Assembly: GCA_964652825.1 (NCBI GenBank)
Contig: CAZZCU010000017.1
Location: 1 to 47,070 of the forward strand
Origin: CAZZCU01 sp964652825
GTDB lineage: Bacteria; Bdellovibrionota_B; Oligoflexia; Oligoflexales; CAZZCU01
Direction of reading: 5' to 3'
Length of the DNA stretch: 47,070 nucleotides
The position numbers and the translations under genes are program-made. Under the pieces are notes generated by a model that was given only the letters and a program-made list of their open reading frames with translations, was not told the DNA's origin and ran no database searches. Positions within the stretch are counted from its first letter, which is position 1; the number at the start of each line of letters is the position of its first letter. This document shows, in pieces, positions 9,227-19,100 of this stretch.

Positions 9227-9336
9227 CTTGCGCATGCTCCCATTTTGGGCGGCAAAATTTCGCAATAACATAGCCTAATGCTGTTTGATTGGCTATGCTT
9301 TCCGCGGGATTTTCATAGGACCAAAGGAGTTATTTT

Positions 9337-10518
9337 ATGAGCAGCAATCGATCGGTGATTGTATACGCGGGCCGGACTGCGGTGGGCAAATTTAGCGGCG
9401 CGTTGGCGACCGTGCCAGCACCCAGGCTTGGCGCTGCCGTCGTCAAGGATGCGCTGGCAAAAACCGGTCTTAATGGCTCGGATGTCGATGAAATCATTAT
9501 GGGTAATGTCTTGACTGCCGGTGTCGGTCAGGCGCCGGCCCGTCAGGCGGCGATTTATGGCGGACTGCCGAACACGGTTTGTGCAACAACGGTTAACCGC
9601 GTTTGTGGCAGCGGTCTCAAAGCGGTTATGCTCGCCGATCAGGCGATTCGGCTTGGCGATGCTAAAATTATTTTTGCTGGTGGCCAAGAAAATATGACCC
9701 TGGCACCGCATCTACTGATGAATTCCCGCACTGGCTATCGCTTTGGTGCTTTTGAAAGCAAAGATTCCATGCAGTGGGATGGACTTTGGGACCCATACAA
9801 CAATATGGCGATGGGAAACTGCGGCGAGGTGTGTGCCAAGGAGTATAAATTCACGCGCGAAGCCCAGGATGAGTTTGCGCAACGCAGCTATGAGCGGGCA
9901 CGCCAAGCGACGGAATCCGGGCATTTTAAGGACGAGATCGTACCGATTGATGTAACGAGTGGTAAGCAGACGACAACGGTTGCTGTCGATGAACAACCGT
10001 TTTCAGTTGATCTTGCCAAGCTGAAAACTCTACGCCCGGCTTTCGATAAGGACGGCACCGTGACAGCTGGCAATGCCTCCTCGATCAATGATGGGGCCGC
10101 GCTGGTTGTAGTGATGGATGAGGCTGAAGCCGCCAAGAAAGGCTTGAAGCCGTTGGCGCGTATCGTGTCGCAGGCGTCCGTCGCGCAAGACCCGGTATGG
10201 TTTACAACGGCACCGGTGGGCTGCATCAAGAAGGCTCTGCAGAAAGCCAATCTCTCAAGCAAAGATATCGATCAATATGAGATCAACGAGGCATTCTCCG
10301 TTGTCACCATGGCTGCGATTAAAGACCTGGAGCTTGATGGCAAGCGCGTAAATCCATACGGTGGTGCGGTTTCTCTGGGCCATCCTATCGGAGCCAGCGG
10401 CGCGCGCATCTTAGTTACGTTGCTACATGGATTGCGTAAAAGTGGAGGCAAGCGCGGCTTGGCCACCTTATGTATCGGTGGTGGCGAAGCCAGCGCGGTG
10501 ATTGTCGAGCTTATGTAG
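9337..10518 (+). CDS. Acetyl-CoA C-acetyltransferase (thiolase)
   Basis: Condenses or cleaves acyl-CoA thioesters (acetoacetyl-CoA/acetyl-CoA or beta-oxidation). At 393 aa it has the usual length of a biosynthetic-type thiolase. All catalytic residues are present: nucleophile Cys90 in NRVCGSGLKAV, His349 in GHPIGASGAR and Cys379 in CIGGGEASA. The NEAF motif (QYEINEAFSVV) is also present. Translation starts at ATG 9337 after AAAGGAG with good spacing. It is monocistronic and divergent from carA. Substrate preference (C4 versus longer chains) cannot be decided from sequence. Confidence 0.94.
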   Translation: MSSNRSVIVYAGRTAVGKFSGALATVPAPRLGAAVVKDALAKTGLNGSDVDEIIMGNVLTAGVGQAPARQAAIYGGLPNTVCATTVNRVCGSGLKAVMLADQAIRLGDAKIIFAGGQENMTLAPHLLMNSRTGYRFGAFESKDSMQWDGLWDPYNNMAMGNCGEVCAKEYKFTREAQDEFAQRSYERARQATESGHFKDEIVPIDVTSGKQTTTVAVDEQPFSVDLAKLKTLRPAFDKDGTVTAGNASSINDGAALVVVMDEAEAAKKGLKPLARIVSQASVAQDPVWFTTAPVGCIKKALQKANLSSKDIDQYEINEAFSVVTMAAIKDLELDGKRVNPYGGAVSLGHPIGASGARILVTLLHGLRKSGGKRGLATLCIGGGEASAVIVELM

Positions 10519-10520
10519 GT

Positions 10521-10721
10521 CTAAATGGATTCTGGATTGAGCGCGGCTGCCTGATTACGCTTGTCGCTTAACCATTGCGATGCCGTCGTTTCCTGGCTGC
10601 GTTTTGCAGCTTGGTTTCGCTTAATCTCTTGGATGTACATCGAGCAGCAGGTTTTGCACGACAACTCTGGTGGTGTTCTCGTGTCGTAGTGTGGGTGCCG
10701 TAGGCAGACAACATTATTCAT
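10521..10721 (-). CDS. Small Cys-rich protein, possible metal-binding knuckle
   Basis: A 66-aa protein with no signal peptide. Its N-terminal half carries C6-L-R-H-P-H-Y and then S-C22-K-T-C25-C26, a spacing able to bind Zn or Fe through C/H ligands. The C-terminal half is basic and polar, probably helical. A strong Shine-Dalgarno GGAGG lies about 8 nt before the ATG, which supports a real gene despite the short length. It is convergent with the thiolase gene, 2 bp between stops. I do not recognise a named family and assign no function. Confidence 0.6.
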   Translation of the reverse strand: MNNVVCLRHPHYDTRTPPELSCKTCCSMYIQEIKRNQAAKRSQETTASQWLSDKRNQAAALNPESI

Positions 10722-10798
10722 AAAAAGAGCCTCCGAATCAGCTTTGGCAGTATCCTGTCACCCTTGAGTAGTGCAGGCTCTGTGCCAGTTAGCTCGAA

Positions 10799-12529
10799 TT
10801 AGGAGGCCACCTTAATATCTCTGTTATTATCGACAGTTATGGAGTTGCTGGCAATCTGTCTTGTAAAACGTTTGTACAGTTTCCGGGCGATTGTACCGTC
10901 TTTTTCCAGTAAATTCGCAAAGGCATCACCCGGTATAAGTCGGATATGACAGTTTTTTTCGGCGATGAATTTGACCGTCGGTGCAATCTCAGCCATCACC
11001 CAAAATTCACAAAAGCTTTCACCTTCGTGCAGACTTTTCACGAATTGATCACTGCCGCTCTCTAGGAACGAATTAATCTGGCCGCTGATTAAAAAGTAAA
11101 TGCCGCCGGGTTCGTTGTTGTAATCAAGGACGGTTTCTTTGGTAACAAAAGTCAGGGTTTTACCAAGTTCCCATAACCGACGTTTTTCGGATGGACTCAA
11201 ATCCTGAATGAACGGCGATGCGCAAAATTGCACATACTCGACATCGTCGGCTGCGCCGCCGTTTGGGCCTTTGGTGTGTTGCTCCGCGAGCAGAGGTGAC
11301 ATGACGATCTCGGTGCGTTCCTCGTTGCCCATTTGATTTTGGCCGACGATATGTGAGCCGGTGATGTTTTCCAGCGAGAATGCGGCGTTTGCACTAACTG
11401 TTTTGGACATCGACTTTGGTGGCTCGGGAGGAGCTGTCATGCTTTTGACCGGCTGTGCAGGCATCGCCATTGTTGATTTGCGTGGGTTCATTCCCGAGGC
11501 GATGCGAATGCGCATTTCGGTGACCATGGCGTTGTTGCCGGCGCGTTCATAGCAATAAGCAGCGCGTTCAAAATCCTCGGCTTTTTGGAATGCTTCGCCG
11601 GCTTTGTCGAAGGTACCGAGAGTTTGGTATACCATGCCGGCATATTGAAAGTTGGAGACGTTTTGAAATACTTCCGCCAAATTTTTTGCGGATTGATCGA
11701 GATAGTTAACGGCGGAGAGTAGTGTCGGCCCCAAGTCGGCGGTGCTGCGTAGATAAAGCTCAGATGCCGCGCGTGTTAAGCCTTTGGTGGTTAGTTGCAG
11801 AATAACATCGCCGAGTTTGCCGCGTGTGGCTAGTAAGTCAGCTAGTGGTAGGTCGACATTGCCGTTACTAAGATACGTGCTGATGAGTTCGATTTCCGCT
11901 ATTTCCAGTTCGATAGAAGAAATATCGCTCGCCTTGGATACCAGCTGTCGATAAATATCGATCGCTTTGGAAACATCACCAAGATGCGTATACGTCTTGG
12001 CGGCTTTGTTGAGATCACCGGTTTCGACGAGACATTCCGCGGCTTCGGCAAGGCGACCGGCACGAATAAAATTATCAGCTGCGATTTTGAATTCGCCGGC
12101 CTCCCAGGCGCATTTGGCTGCTTCCAGCGGCATATCGGCTTGCATAAAACAGCGCAAAGCTTCTTTCCATTTTTTATTGCGTGCGTAGACATAGCCGGCG
12201 CGGTTGGGGCGTTGCATGCGAATCAAGATACCAGCAGCTTCATTCACATAACCGTTATCTTCGAGCATTTGTACAGCCTGGCGCATGAGGCCGATGGATT
12301 CCAGCATCTGTGCTGCGGATTCGATCTTGCCGGCGGCGTGTAGCTCGCGCGCGCTGTTAAATATTTTGCGTTGGTGGCGATTGAGGTTAAGTTTGTCGGA
12401 TTTTCGTTGCTTACGAGCACGTTTAATCGGCAGACGCGCGGCGATCCAATTGGACGTCATCAGGCGCCACGCCAAGAACAAACCAATAATGCTCGCCGCG
12501 ATGACCGCGGCACCAATGGTGCTTCCCAT
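10799..12529 (-). CDS. Membrane-anchored TPR protein with C-terminal cyclic-nucleotide-binding domain
   Basis: A 576-aa protein. An N-terminal membrane helix (about residues 6-23, IGAAVIAASIIGLFLAWRL) is followed by a basic segment and then a long array of helical A/G/Y-rich TPR-like repeats (AGYVYARNKKWKEALRCF, AAKCAWEAGEFKIAAD and similar) to about residue 345. A polar linker follows. The C-terminal about 130 residues form a CNB/CRP-type beta-roll with YFLISGQIN, LHEGESFCEFWVMAE and LIPGDAF. The canonical phosphate-binding cassette with conserved Arg is not clearly present, so nucleotide binding is uncertain. The topology suggests a cytoplasm-facing scaffold. It stands alone, separated from the upstream gene by a terminator. 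Confidence 0.8.
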   Translation of the reverse strand: MGSTIGAAVIAASIIGLFLAWRLMTSNWIAARLPIKRARKQRKSDKLNLNRHQRKIFNSARELHAAGKIESAAQMLESIGLMRQAVQMLEDNGYVNEAAGILIRMQRPNRAGYVYARNKKWKEALRCFMQADMPLEAAKCAWEAGEFKIAADNFIRAGRLAEAAECLVETGDLNKAAKTYTHLGDVSKAIDIYRQLVSKASDISSIELEIAEIELISTYLSNGNVDLPLADLLATRGKLGDVILQLTTKGLTRAASELYLRSTADLGPTLLSAVNYLDQSAKNLAEVFQNVSNFQYAGMVYQTLGTFDKAGEAFQKAEDFERAAYCYERAGNNAMVTEMRIRIASGMNPRKSTMAMPAQPVKSMTAPPEPPKSMSKTVSANAAFSLENITGSHIVGQNQMGNEERTEIVMSPLLAEQHTKGPNGGAADDVEYVQFCASPFIQDLSPSEKRRLWELGKTLTFVTKETVLDYNNEPGGIYFLISGQINSFLESGSDQFVKSLHEGESFCEFWVMAEIAPTVKFIAEKNCHIRLIPGDAFANLLEKDGTIARKLYKRFTRQIASNSITVDNNRDIKVAS

Positions 12530-12550
12530 TTTACAAAGCGTTCTCCAAAA

Positions 12551-12575
12551 TAAAAACGCAGGCTTATGCCTGCGT
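12551..12575 (-). terminator. Rho-independent terminator of the barrel gene at 12613
   Basis: On the minus strand an 8-bp perfect stem ACGCAGGC/GCCTGCGT (12556-12563 and 12568-12575) with an ATAA loop is followed by a T-rich run (TTTTTATTTT). It lies just downstream of the stop at 12613 and before the next minus-strand gene. Confidence 0.8.
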
Positions 12576-12612
12576 ATCGGTACTTATTTCGGGGAGCTTG
12601 AGGAAGCTAGCC

Positions 12613-13215
12613 TTAGAGCTTATAGGTAATCCCAACTTGCGAGTAGGAATCGAGAACGTTACGTGGTTTCTCGCCAGTAGGAGAGTAAACCTGGCCAGGC
12701 GAGTATGTGCGTGAAAAGCGAAGAGAAAAATTCTGGTTTAGAGTAAATGCCAAACCAAAACCGCCATTGGGGACCGGACAATCGGGGACCTCGTATTGTG
12801 TCGTGCCATTTAAATCCAAGGACTTAACGAGATACTTTTTGCAGGCTATACCACCAAAGATAAAGGGCGTGAGGAGTTCGCCCTGATAGAGAACAAGAGT
12901 TAAATCAACCGAATTGGCGATCGTTCGTACGTTACTTTGGAACTCGTAATAACCTATCTGGCCGCTGCTTGTTGACGTGAATTTATAACCGTCTTTTTGC
13001 TCTCTGGATTGGCGATGGGTATAACCTATCCGAAAGTATGAGCCCAAGTCCAAGGAGATGGTGCCGCTGGCTGACATTTCGTCTTTGACTTCCCAACCGC
13101 CGTGAGTGGTGGAGCCAGATCCTGCAAGACCAAAGGATAGGTACGCGTATGCTGGTGAGGCCATTAGCAAAGACGCCATCACCGAAGTTAAGAGTATTCG
13201 GAACACAGTCTGCAT
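12613..13215 (-). CDS. Predicted outer-membrane beta-barrel protein
   Basis: A Sec signal peptide (MQTVFRILLTSVMASLLMASPAYA) is followed by about 175 residues of alternating aromatic/Gly beta strands (YLSFGLAGSGS, ISLDLGSYFRIGYTH, GFGLAFTLNQNFSLRFSRTY) ending in SQVGITYKL. This ending is consistent with a small 8-stranded barrel. The longest frame starts at 13242, but the ATG at 13215 is preceded by AAAGGGA at correct spacing and begins the signal peptide. It has its own terminator. Function unknown. Confidence 0.72.
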   Translation of the reverse strand: MQTVFRILLTSVMASLLMASPAYAYLSFGLAGSGSTTHGGWEVKDEMSASGTISLDLGSYFRIGYTHRQSREQKDGYKFTSTSSGQIGYYEFQSNVRTIANSVDLTLVLYQGELLTPFIFGGIACKKYLVKSLDLNGTTQYEVPDCPVPNGGFGLAFTLNQNFSLRFSRTYSPGQVYSPTGEKPRNVLDSYSQVGITYKL

Positions 13216-13340
13216 AAATATCCCTTTGTTGGCTGTGAACACTTGTCTACAAGGGTATTCGGAAGATTTTCGTGGAAAATTTAGGGTACTGCCATATTAT
13301 AGCATGTCTGATTCCACGTGTACGTCGATGAGGTATCTGC

Positions 13341-13793
13341 TTGAACCTTAAGCTAAGAAGAGGCGTTGTTGGTGTATTTACCAACAACGCAGGCGAAGTC
13401 CTAATAGGAGAACGTGCCAACGAGCCGGGATCGTGGCAGTTTCCGCAGGGTGGTATTGATGCAAACGAGGATTTTGATCAGGCACTGGTGCGTGAAATGC
13501 GCGAAGAACTTGGTACCGATCAATTCAGTGTTTTGCGGAGCAGTGATGAGCTGACTTCTTACATTTTTCCGCGCACGCTGAATTCGCGCATCGTCAAGAA
13601 TTATGATGGTCAAACACATAAGTGGTATGTGCTTCAGTTTATTGGTGATGCTTGTCCGCGGGTTGATCTTTGTGATGGTGAGTTTCGGGCCTTTCGTTGG
13701 CTGCCGGCACAGGAAGTGCTGAAGCTTGTGGTCGAGTGGAAACGCGATGCTTATCGCCAGGGCTTATCATCTCTGAACTTTGTGATTGAGTGA
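13341..13793 (+). CDS. rppH: Nudix hydrolase, RppH-like RNA pyrophosphohydrolase
   Basis: RppH removes pyrophosphate from 5'-triphosphate mRNA ends and so triggers decay; (di)nucleoside polyphosphates are alternative substrates. The 150-aa protein has a complete Nudix box from Gly37 to Thr59 (G-x5-E43-x7-R51-E52-x2-E55-E56-x-G58). It also has RppH-type features: an N-terminal RRGVVGVF, WQFPQGG just before the box, and KWYVLQF after it. The start is TTG at 13341 with GATGAGGT 7 nt upstream; no in-frame ATG gives a full N-terminus. The next gene starts 9 bp later, so the two are probably co-transcribed. The Nudix class is firm; the RppH substrate is inferred. Confidence 0.85.
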   Translation: MNLKLRRGVVGVFTNNAGEVLIGERANEPGSWQFPQGGIDANEDFDQALVREMREELGTDQFSVLRSSDELTSYIFPRTLNSRIVKNYDGQTHKWYVLQFIGDACPRVDLCDGEFRAFRWLPAQEVLKLVVEWKRDAYRQGLSSLNFVIE

Positions 13794-13802
13794 GGTAATA
13801 GT

Positions 13803-14231
13803 TTGTCGCGTTTATCGTTGTTAAATATGTTTCTGGGATTTTTGGTGATAGCGCTTGCCGCCGCCGCCGGATCTTTTATTGGTGTGGAGATGACGCAAGG
13901 TTTTTTGCGTGATCCGGAAATGCTGACTACCTGGCGTTTGACGCTATTGCGAAGCGCCCACGGTCATACGAATCTGTTCGGTAATCTGCACGTATTGTTT
14001 GGCCTGACGCTGCCGTATTCGATTTTAAGCCGGCGTATTCAGATTTTGCAGACAATTGGCTTGTTCAGCGGTGTGATAGCCATGGGACCGCTAATGTTTG
14101 TACGTGCGCATCTAGGGCCATCCGAACAAACGGACAGCGTGGAATTACTTATGGGTATAGCGTTGTCATTGGCGTTGGCTGCGGTAGCGACGCATGCTTA
14201 TGGTTTGGCGGGAAAATTATTTCGCCGTTAG
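13803..14231 (+). CDS. Small four-helix integral membrane protein
   Basis: 142 aa with four hydrophobic helices at about residues 5-27, 58-77, 80-100 and 112-135. An R-S-A-H-G-H-x-N-L-F-G-N-L-H segment lies between helices 1 and 2 and is rich in His and Asn. Such a pattern might bind a metal or heme, but I cannot name a family. The start is TTG (13803) following GAGGT, 9 bp after the rppH-like stop, so it is probably in the same operon. The 3' end overlaps the convergent receiver gene by 4 bp. Confidence 0.7.
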   Translation: MSRLSLLNMFLGFLVIALAAAAGSFIGVEMTQGFLRDPEMLTTWRLTLLRSAHGHTNLFGNLHVLFGLTLPYSILSRRIQILQTIGLFSGVIAMGPLMFVRAHLGPSEQTDSVELLMGIALSLALAAVATHAYGLAGKLFRR

Positions 14232-14779
14232 CTGGCCTGTTTTAACGCTTCCAGTAATTCACTTGCGGATGCTTGTTTATCTTTGCCACGCAGATCAGTG
14301 ACAGTGCCTTTGCCTTTGATCAGCGACAGGAGTTGTTTGTTATCTGGAACAACTTCGGCGAGCTTCTTGAGAATATCGCGACGACGCATGCCTGCATCCA
14401 GGAAGGCTTGGATTTCGTCCACCGAGAAGGGCTTGCGTAAAAACCCGTCCGCCAGATCATGGATTTCTTTGATCTGATCATCGTCTAACATCGCGCCACT
14501 GATAAGAAACACAGGAATCGATGCATCATGTGCGCGGATTTTTTTGAGCAGTTGAATGCCATCAACACGTGGCATGCGTATGTCCGACAGTACTAAATCA
14601 ATCTCTTTGGTTTTCATGGATTCAATGGCTTCTTTGGCGTTCTTGACAACAATCACGCGTGAGAAAAATTTATTCAAATGAATCTTGAAGAACTTCAGCA
14701 AAGTTTGATCATCGTCGACGACCATAATGTGGCTGGTGCGATCGTAAGCACGTTTTATCGGTGTACTATGACCTGACAT
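14228..14779 (-). CDS. Stand-alone response-regulator receiver protein
   Basis: CheY-like receiver domain at about residues 15-135. It has the acidic cluster Asp22-24 (MVVDDDQ), phospho-acceptor Asp66 (LVLSDIRMPRVDG), switch Ser94 (LISGA) and Lys115 (LRKPF). The C-terminal about 50 residues are helical and charged, with no DNA-binding or enzymatic output domain, so output probably comes through protein contacts. No histidine kinase is adjacent. The basic N-terminal extension (SGHSTPIKRAYDR) is unusual but short. It is convergent with the membrane-protein gene. Confidence 0.9.
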   Translation of the reverse strand: MSGHSTPIKRAYDRTSHIMVVDDDQTLLKFFKIHLNKFFSRVIVVKNAKEAIESMKTKEIDLVLSDIRMPRVDGIQLLKKIRAHDASIPVFLISGAMLDDDQIKEIHDLADGFLRKPFSVDEIQAFLDAGMRRRDILKKLAEVVPDNKQLLSLIKGKGTVTDLRGKDKQASASELLEALKQAS

Positions 14780-14954
14780 AAGCCGACTCCGTATCCCGTT
14801 TGAATGCCCAAGGTGTGCTGCCTCGTCAAAGCGACAAAAGCGAGCCCTTTGTCATCGGCATAAAAATGTCAGTCTTTACCTAAATGTGATTGAGATTTTT
14901 GCGAGAATCCTGAAATTGCTAAGGATTATCGTTGGTAAGATCCGTGGAGGCGAA

Positions 14955-16133
14955 TTATTTGCGGTTACTTTGCAGGTCTTCGATATGTAATTGCGCTAGC
15001 TCGCGGATGTCTGCCGTCGCTTGATCTTTGATCTGCAGAACCTCATGGAACAAACGCAAAGCCGTATTGGGTTGCTTCAAGTGCTCGGCATAGAGCACGC
15101 CTAAGTTATAGCGCGCCAAACTATCTTCGGGATCAAGATCAATGGCTTTGCTAAAAGCGTCGGCAGCCGAGCGATAACGGCCGGTCTTGCGTTGAACCAC
15201 GCCCATAGCCACGCGAGCAGGTGCATATGCTGGTGCGGCTTCGATCGCATTTTGCAAATCAAGTTCGGCGGCTTGGAATTCGCCGAGATTAGCTGCTAGG
15301 TTGGCGCGATTAACGAGTGCCGGCGCATGGCTGGGTGAGAGTTGGATTGCCTTGTTGAAGTGCTCGCGTGCCACCGTAAATTTATTTTTATGGGCCGCGA
15401 CAGCGCCAAGCAGATTATAGAGCGACGCATCGTCTTTGCCGCGATCCAGACCGCGACGGGCGATAAAGTCCGCGGCATCCCAACGTCCCTGTCTGATATA
15501 GGATGCTGCCAGCGCGGTGTAAGCGGGCGCAAAGCTGGGATCGATACTGATTAGGTCGCTGAGAATATCGTGACCCTGTTTTCGATCACCGCGTTCGACG
15601 TAAGCCAATGCCAGAACATAACGATAACGAAAACGCAAAGTCGGATCGAGACGAGGCTGTTTTTCCAATACTTGTTTCAGCTGGGCGATAAACTCAAATG
15701 CTCGTGTATGCTCACGCTTGCGAATATATAGTTGGGCTAGTTCGAGCAAAACATCGGTATGATCAGCTTGCAAGCGAATCGCGGTGCGAAGACTGGCTTC
15801 GGCGGCCGGGAGTTTGCCGATGGCGAGCTCAGCGCGAGCCTTTTGCAAGAGCTTATCGGCCGAATCCAAATCGGTCCAAGCCGCTAATTTTTGGCTGAGG
15901 ATCCGGCGCTGCGTTGGCGTGGGTGAGGCTTTGAAGTGTGGCAACCAGTTGATTACAGTATGAGCCGGAAAATTTAACTTATTGCTGGTCTCGGTATTCA
16001 AAGCCAGCTCGCCGCCTTCGCCCTCAGTTGGTACGCCAATAGGCATATCCAGACTTTGTTCAATGGTAGAGGTGCAGGCCGCAAGCTTGCAAGCAAGTAC
16101 AACAGCTAGAATTTTAGAATGCTTATTCATCAT
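14955..16133 (-). CDS. TPR-repeat lipoprotein, last gene of the envelope-machine operon
   Basis: A 392-aa protein with a lipoprotein signal (lipobox LAAC, Cys20), a short linker, and about eight TPR units from residue 88 on (AEASLRTAIRLQADHTDVL, AREHFNKAIQLSPSHAPAL, AADAFSKAIDLDPEDSLARYNLG). It is likely anchored to the outer membrane on the periplasmic side as a protein-interaction scaffold. Membrane TPR lipoproteins of this size include PilF/PilW and GltE/AglT. The ATG lies 3 bp after the stop of the 1021-aa TPR gene, so all five genes from 23444 down form one operon. Family members are too diverse to name the gene. Confidence 0.85.
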   Translation of the reverse strand: MMNKHSKILAVVLACKLAACTSTIEQSLDMPIGVPTEGEGGELALNTETSNKLNFPAHTVINWLPHFKASPTPTQRRILSQKLAAWTDLDSADKLLQKARAELAIGKLPAAEASLRTAIRLQADHTDVLLELAQLYIRKREHTRAFEFIAQLKQVLEKQPRLDPTLRFRYRYVLALAYVERGDRKQGHDILSDLISIDPSFAPAYTALAASYIRQGRWDAADFIARRGLDRGKDDASLYNLLGAVAAHKNKFTVAREHFNKAIQLSPSHAPALVNRANLAANLGEFQAAELDLQNAIEAAPAYAPARVAMGVVQRKTGRYRSAADAFSKAIDLDPEDSLARYNLGVLYAEHLKQPNTALRLFHEVLQIKDQATADIRELAQLHIEDLQSNRK

Positions 16134-16136
16134 CGT

Positions 16137-19100
16137 TTACAGACTCCACTGCGAAGGCATGTCTGCTTGTGCAGCAGTGGGTGATGGAGCACCATATTCA
16201 GCTTGGTTGTCAGAGGTACTGGCGCCGGTCAGTTTGATGGACGATTTTTTCACCCACGGATTTTGTTGATGGATTCCAGGGCGCCTGCTTCTTTCCGCCA
16301 GATTGTTAGCGTGTTGTCGTTTGGCCAACTCGCGCAAGCGTTTGCTGGTTTCCAGGAAACGTTGCGATTGTTTTACATTAAAGCCGCTGCTGGTGCTCTT
16401 CAAAAGCAGCGTGAGTTCATCCGCTAGACGGCTCGCGGCTTCTGCCGTCTGATAGCGCGATTTCGTCGCCCACGTTGGATGCTGTGTTTGTATGGCCTGC
16501 TCATAATAACGATTCATGCGATCAAAGACGGCAATCTTATCGTCGGTGTTGCGCGTGATCTCCCCAGAACGCTCACTAATATTGAAGTCTTCTAGTTGTG
16601 CAAAGAGGTCGTCGCCAAGCAACGTGTTGGCTTCGCCATAAATATTGCTGTAGACGCCGGCAGACATGCGCGGTTTTTGTCTGCGCACATCATTGACTAA
16701 ACTGCTAAGTGCAACGATGCCGCCCTCGGTTTTACCCTGCTGTAGAAGTGCTTTCGCAGCTAATTTCCGACTCTGCATTTGATCGTCAATACTACGCGAA
16801 GCAGTCAGGCGCGTGTTGGCGACCAGGCCGACGGCTTTGGCGTCACCTGCTTGGCTGTAATAATCAGCGGAGCGCGTATACAGCTGCATCTTCTCGTTTT
16901 GGTTTGGCGTCAATGACGCACGTAGCTGAGTGGCTTTGGCGGCAAGGATGAAGTCCCCTTCGGCATTTGCCAGTGTTTCGGCGCGACTTAAGCCTGAGAG
17001 AGCACTTGGATGCCGAGGATAATTTTGCGCTAACAAAAAATATGCTTGTGCCGCTTCGGCAAAACGAATCAGATACTCATTGGCGCGGGCTTCCAAATAT
17101 TGCAGATCGCCGCCAAAACCTTTTAGCCCGGTTTTTTTGTATTGGCTGGCCGAGCGTCGAGCTCCGTCCCAGTTGCCGCCGATAGCGAGCATATAAGCGC
17201 CGTCGCGATAGATACGATCACGGTTAGGCAGTCCGGCAAACTCGTTGGCCGTGGCTACCATCAGTGCACCACCGTCGCTTGCCTGGCCAGTTTTCGTTAG
17301 TCGATCACCTTCTTGAATAGTGGCTGCTGCAAGAACACCGAGCAATTCGTTATTTAGACTGATGTTCATCGCAGCCCAATTTTCAAGTTTCAAATAACGT
17401 TTGGTAATCGCAACGACATCACCTGGTGAGCCTAGGCGCATCTGCACCATGACTAAACCGCGGATAGCGACAGCCCGCTGCGGCAGTGATGGTTTTGATA
17501 CAAGTGCTCGTTGCCAGTACTTCGATGCCGCATCGAGCTGTTGCGAATCCCGATAGGCGCCGGCGATTACCAGCATTAAATCAACAGCTCGGGATTTTTC
17601 CGGGAAGCGGTTGACGAAATCTTGGACAACTTGTTCCAGTGTTTCCAATTCTTTTTGTGCGTCTATTTGGTTGTTTTTGGCGAACTCTTCCTGCCAGATA
17701 CGTTCTTGGGTCAGCACGCTTTGATAGGCGGCGACTTCAAGGATGGCAGGTGTGACGCGTAGCTGTTGCTTCAGCTCGGTATAAGCAGCCAGTGCTTCGC
17801 GGTAATCGCCGGCAAAATAAGCGCAATGAGCACGGCGTAAACGCCATTCCGAGCTTTGTTCACCGGTCGGATCATTTTCAATTAAAATATCGTAGAATGA
17901 GCCGGCAGCCACAAAATTTTGCGTGTTGCCGGTATTAATGCCGCGGTCGTAGTGATACGCGGCGGTGAGTTTGGCGGCAAATCGTGCGTTGTTCTCCATG
18001 TGCGAGATGGCGTCAAGATTATCTTTGTTTTTGGCACGCCAAAGACTTTGTTTTGGCAGTGCCATGGCCAGACGTTCCAGCGCTGCTATCTGTTCACGCG
18101 CTTGGCCTAGGCCTTTATAAGCGTCGGCTAGTATAACCATGCATGCTGGTGCGGCAGCCTGACTCATGAAGTTGCCAATCACGACTTTGCCGATTTTGAT
18201 GACTTCATGATACTGACGGTCGCTATCGTAGCGTTGCATGGCGTGTAAAGCGACAGCGGCTGCATAATCATGAAGCTGTTTGGTCGTCAGAGTCTGTTCC
18301 ATGCGTACCGCATCATTTTGTTCGTAGATCGCGTCGCCAAGCAATTCAACGGCATCATTGTGAACGCGGCGGCGATAGTCGCTGGATTTGATATCACGCC
18401 CCGGGGTTAGCAGAGCAATGGCCGAGCTGATGACAATATCCAGATCGGCGGCGCGATAAGCTGCCCAAGCCATACGGTATTGAGCACGAACCATCTCAAA
18501 ATCGTGATTTGGTATATCAAGTCGTTCGACAAGATTAAGCGCAGCCGTGTAATGCTCCAAAGCGGTTTTGGCATTGTTGCGACTAAACTCCGCATCACCA
18601 ACAGCGACATGAGCATGTGCGCCGTATAAGCTGCTTTGAGCAACGGCTGCCAGGCGTCTCCATGTAGCGACGGCTTGATCGCTTTGCTTCTGCGACTCAA
18701 GAGCGAGCGCGCTTAGATAAATGGTCGCTTCACGATGCTCAAAATTTGGATAATTCTTCTCAAGATCGTTTAGAAGCGTCAGGGCGTCCTTCTTTTCCGA
18801 GCTATGGTCTTGGCGCGTACTTGGTGTCTCTATATCCGTCAGCGCGAGTAGTGCTTGTGCAAGGTTGAGCATCGTATAGGGGCGATTGTCAGTATTCGTA
18901 TGTTGTGTCAGGTGCTGGCGATAACGTTTAATGGCTTCCTGAAGATCAGCGTTTTGTTGGGTTTTTAGCTGTAGCTGCGTTTTGTTGTATTCGTCTTTGA
19001 GTGCTTGCCACGAAGCCTGATATTTTTCGCGTAATTCGGCTTGTCGGCGCCGCTCGTATTCTTCAAATGCACCCCAGTAAGTACTAAAAGCTTTGAGTGA

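Noticed and set aside
9271..9300. ATAGCC/GGCTAT inverted repeat near the carA start as an operator
   Set aside because: The stem is only 6 bp with a 15-nt spacer; too weak to claim regulation.
10752..10763. A 12-bp exact match to the tRNA-Pro 3' part (23791-23802) as an att site
   Set aside because: It lies on the other side of the tRNA from the island, among conserved genes, and matches of this length can occur by chance. It also warns that the 13-bp match at 33230 could be chance.
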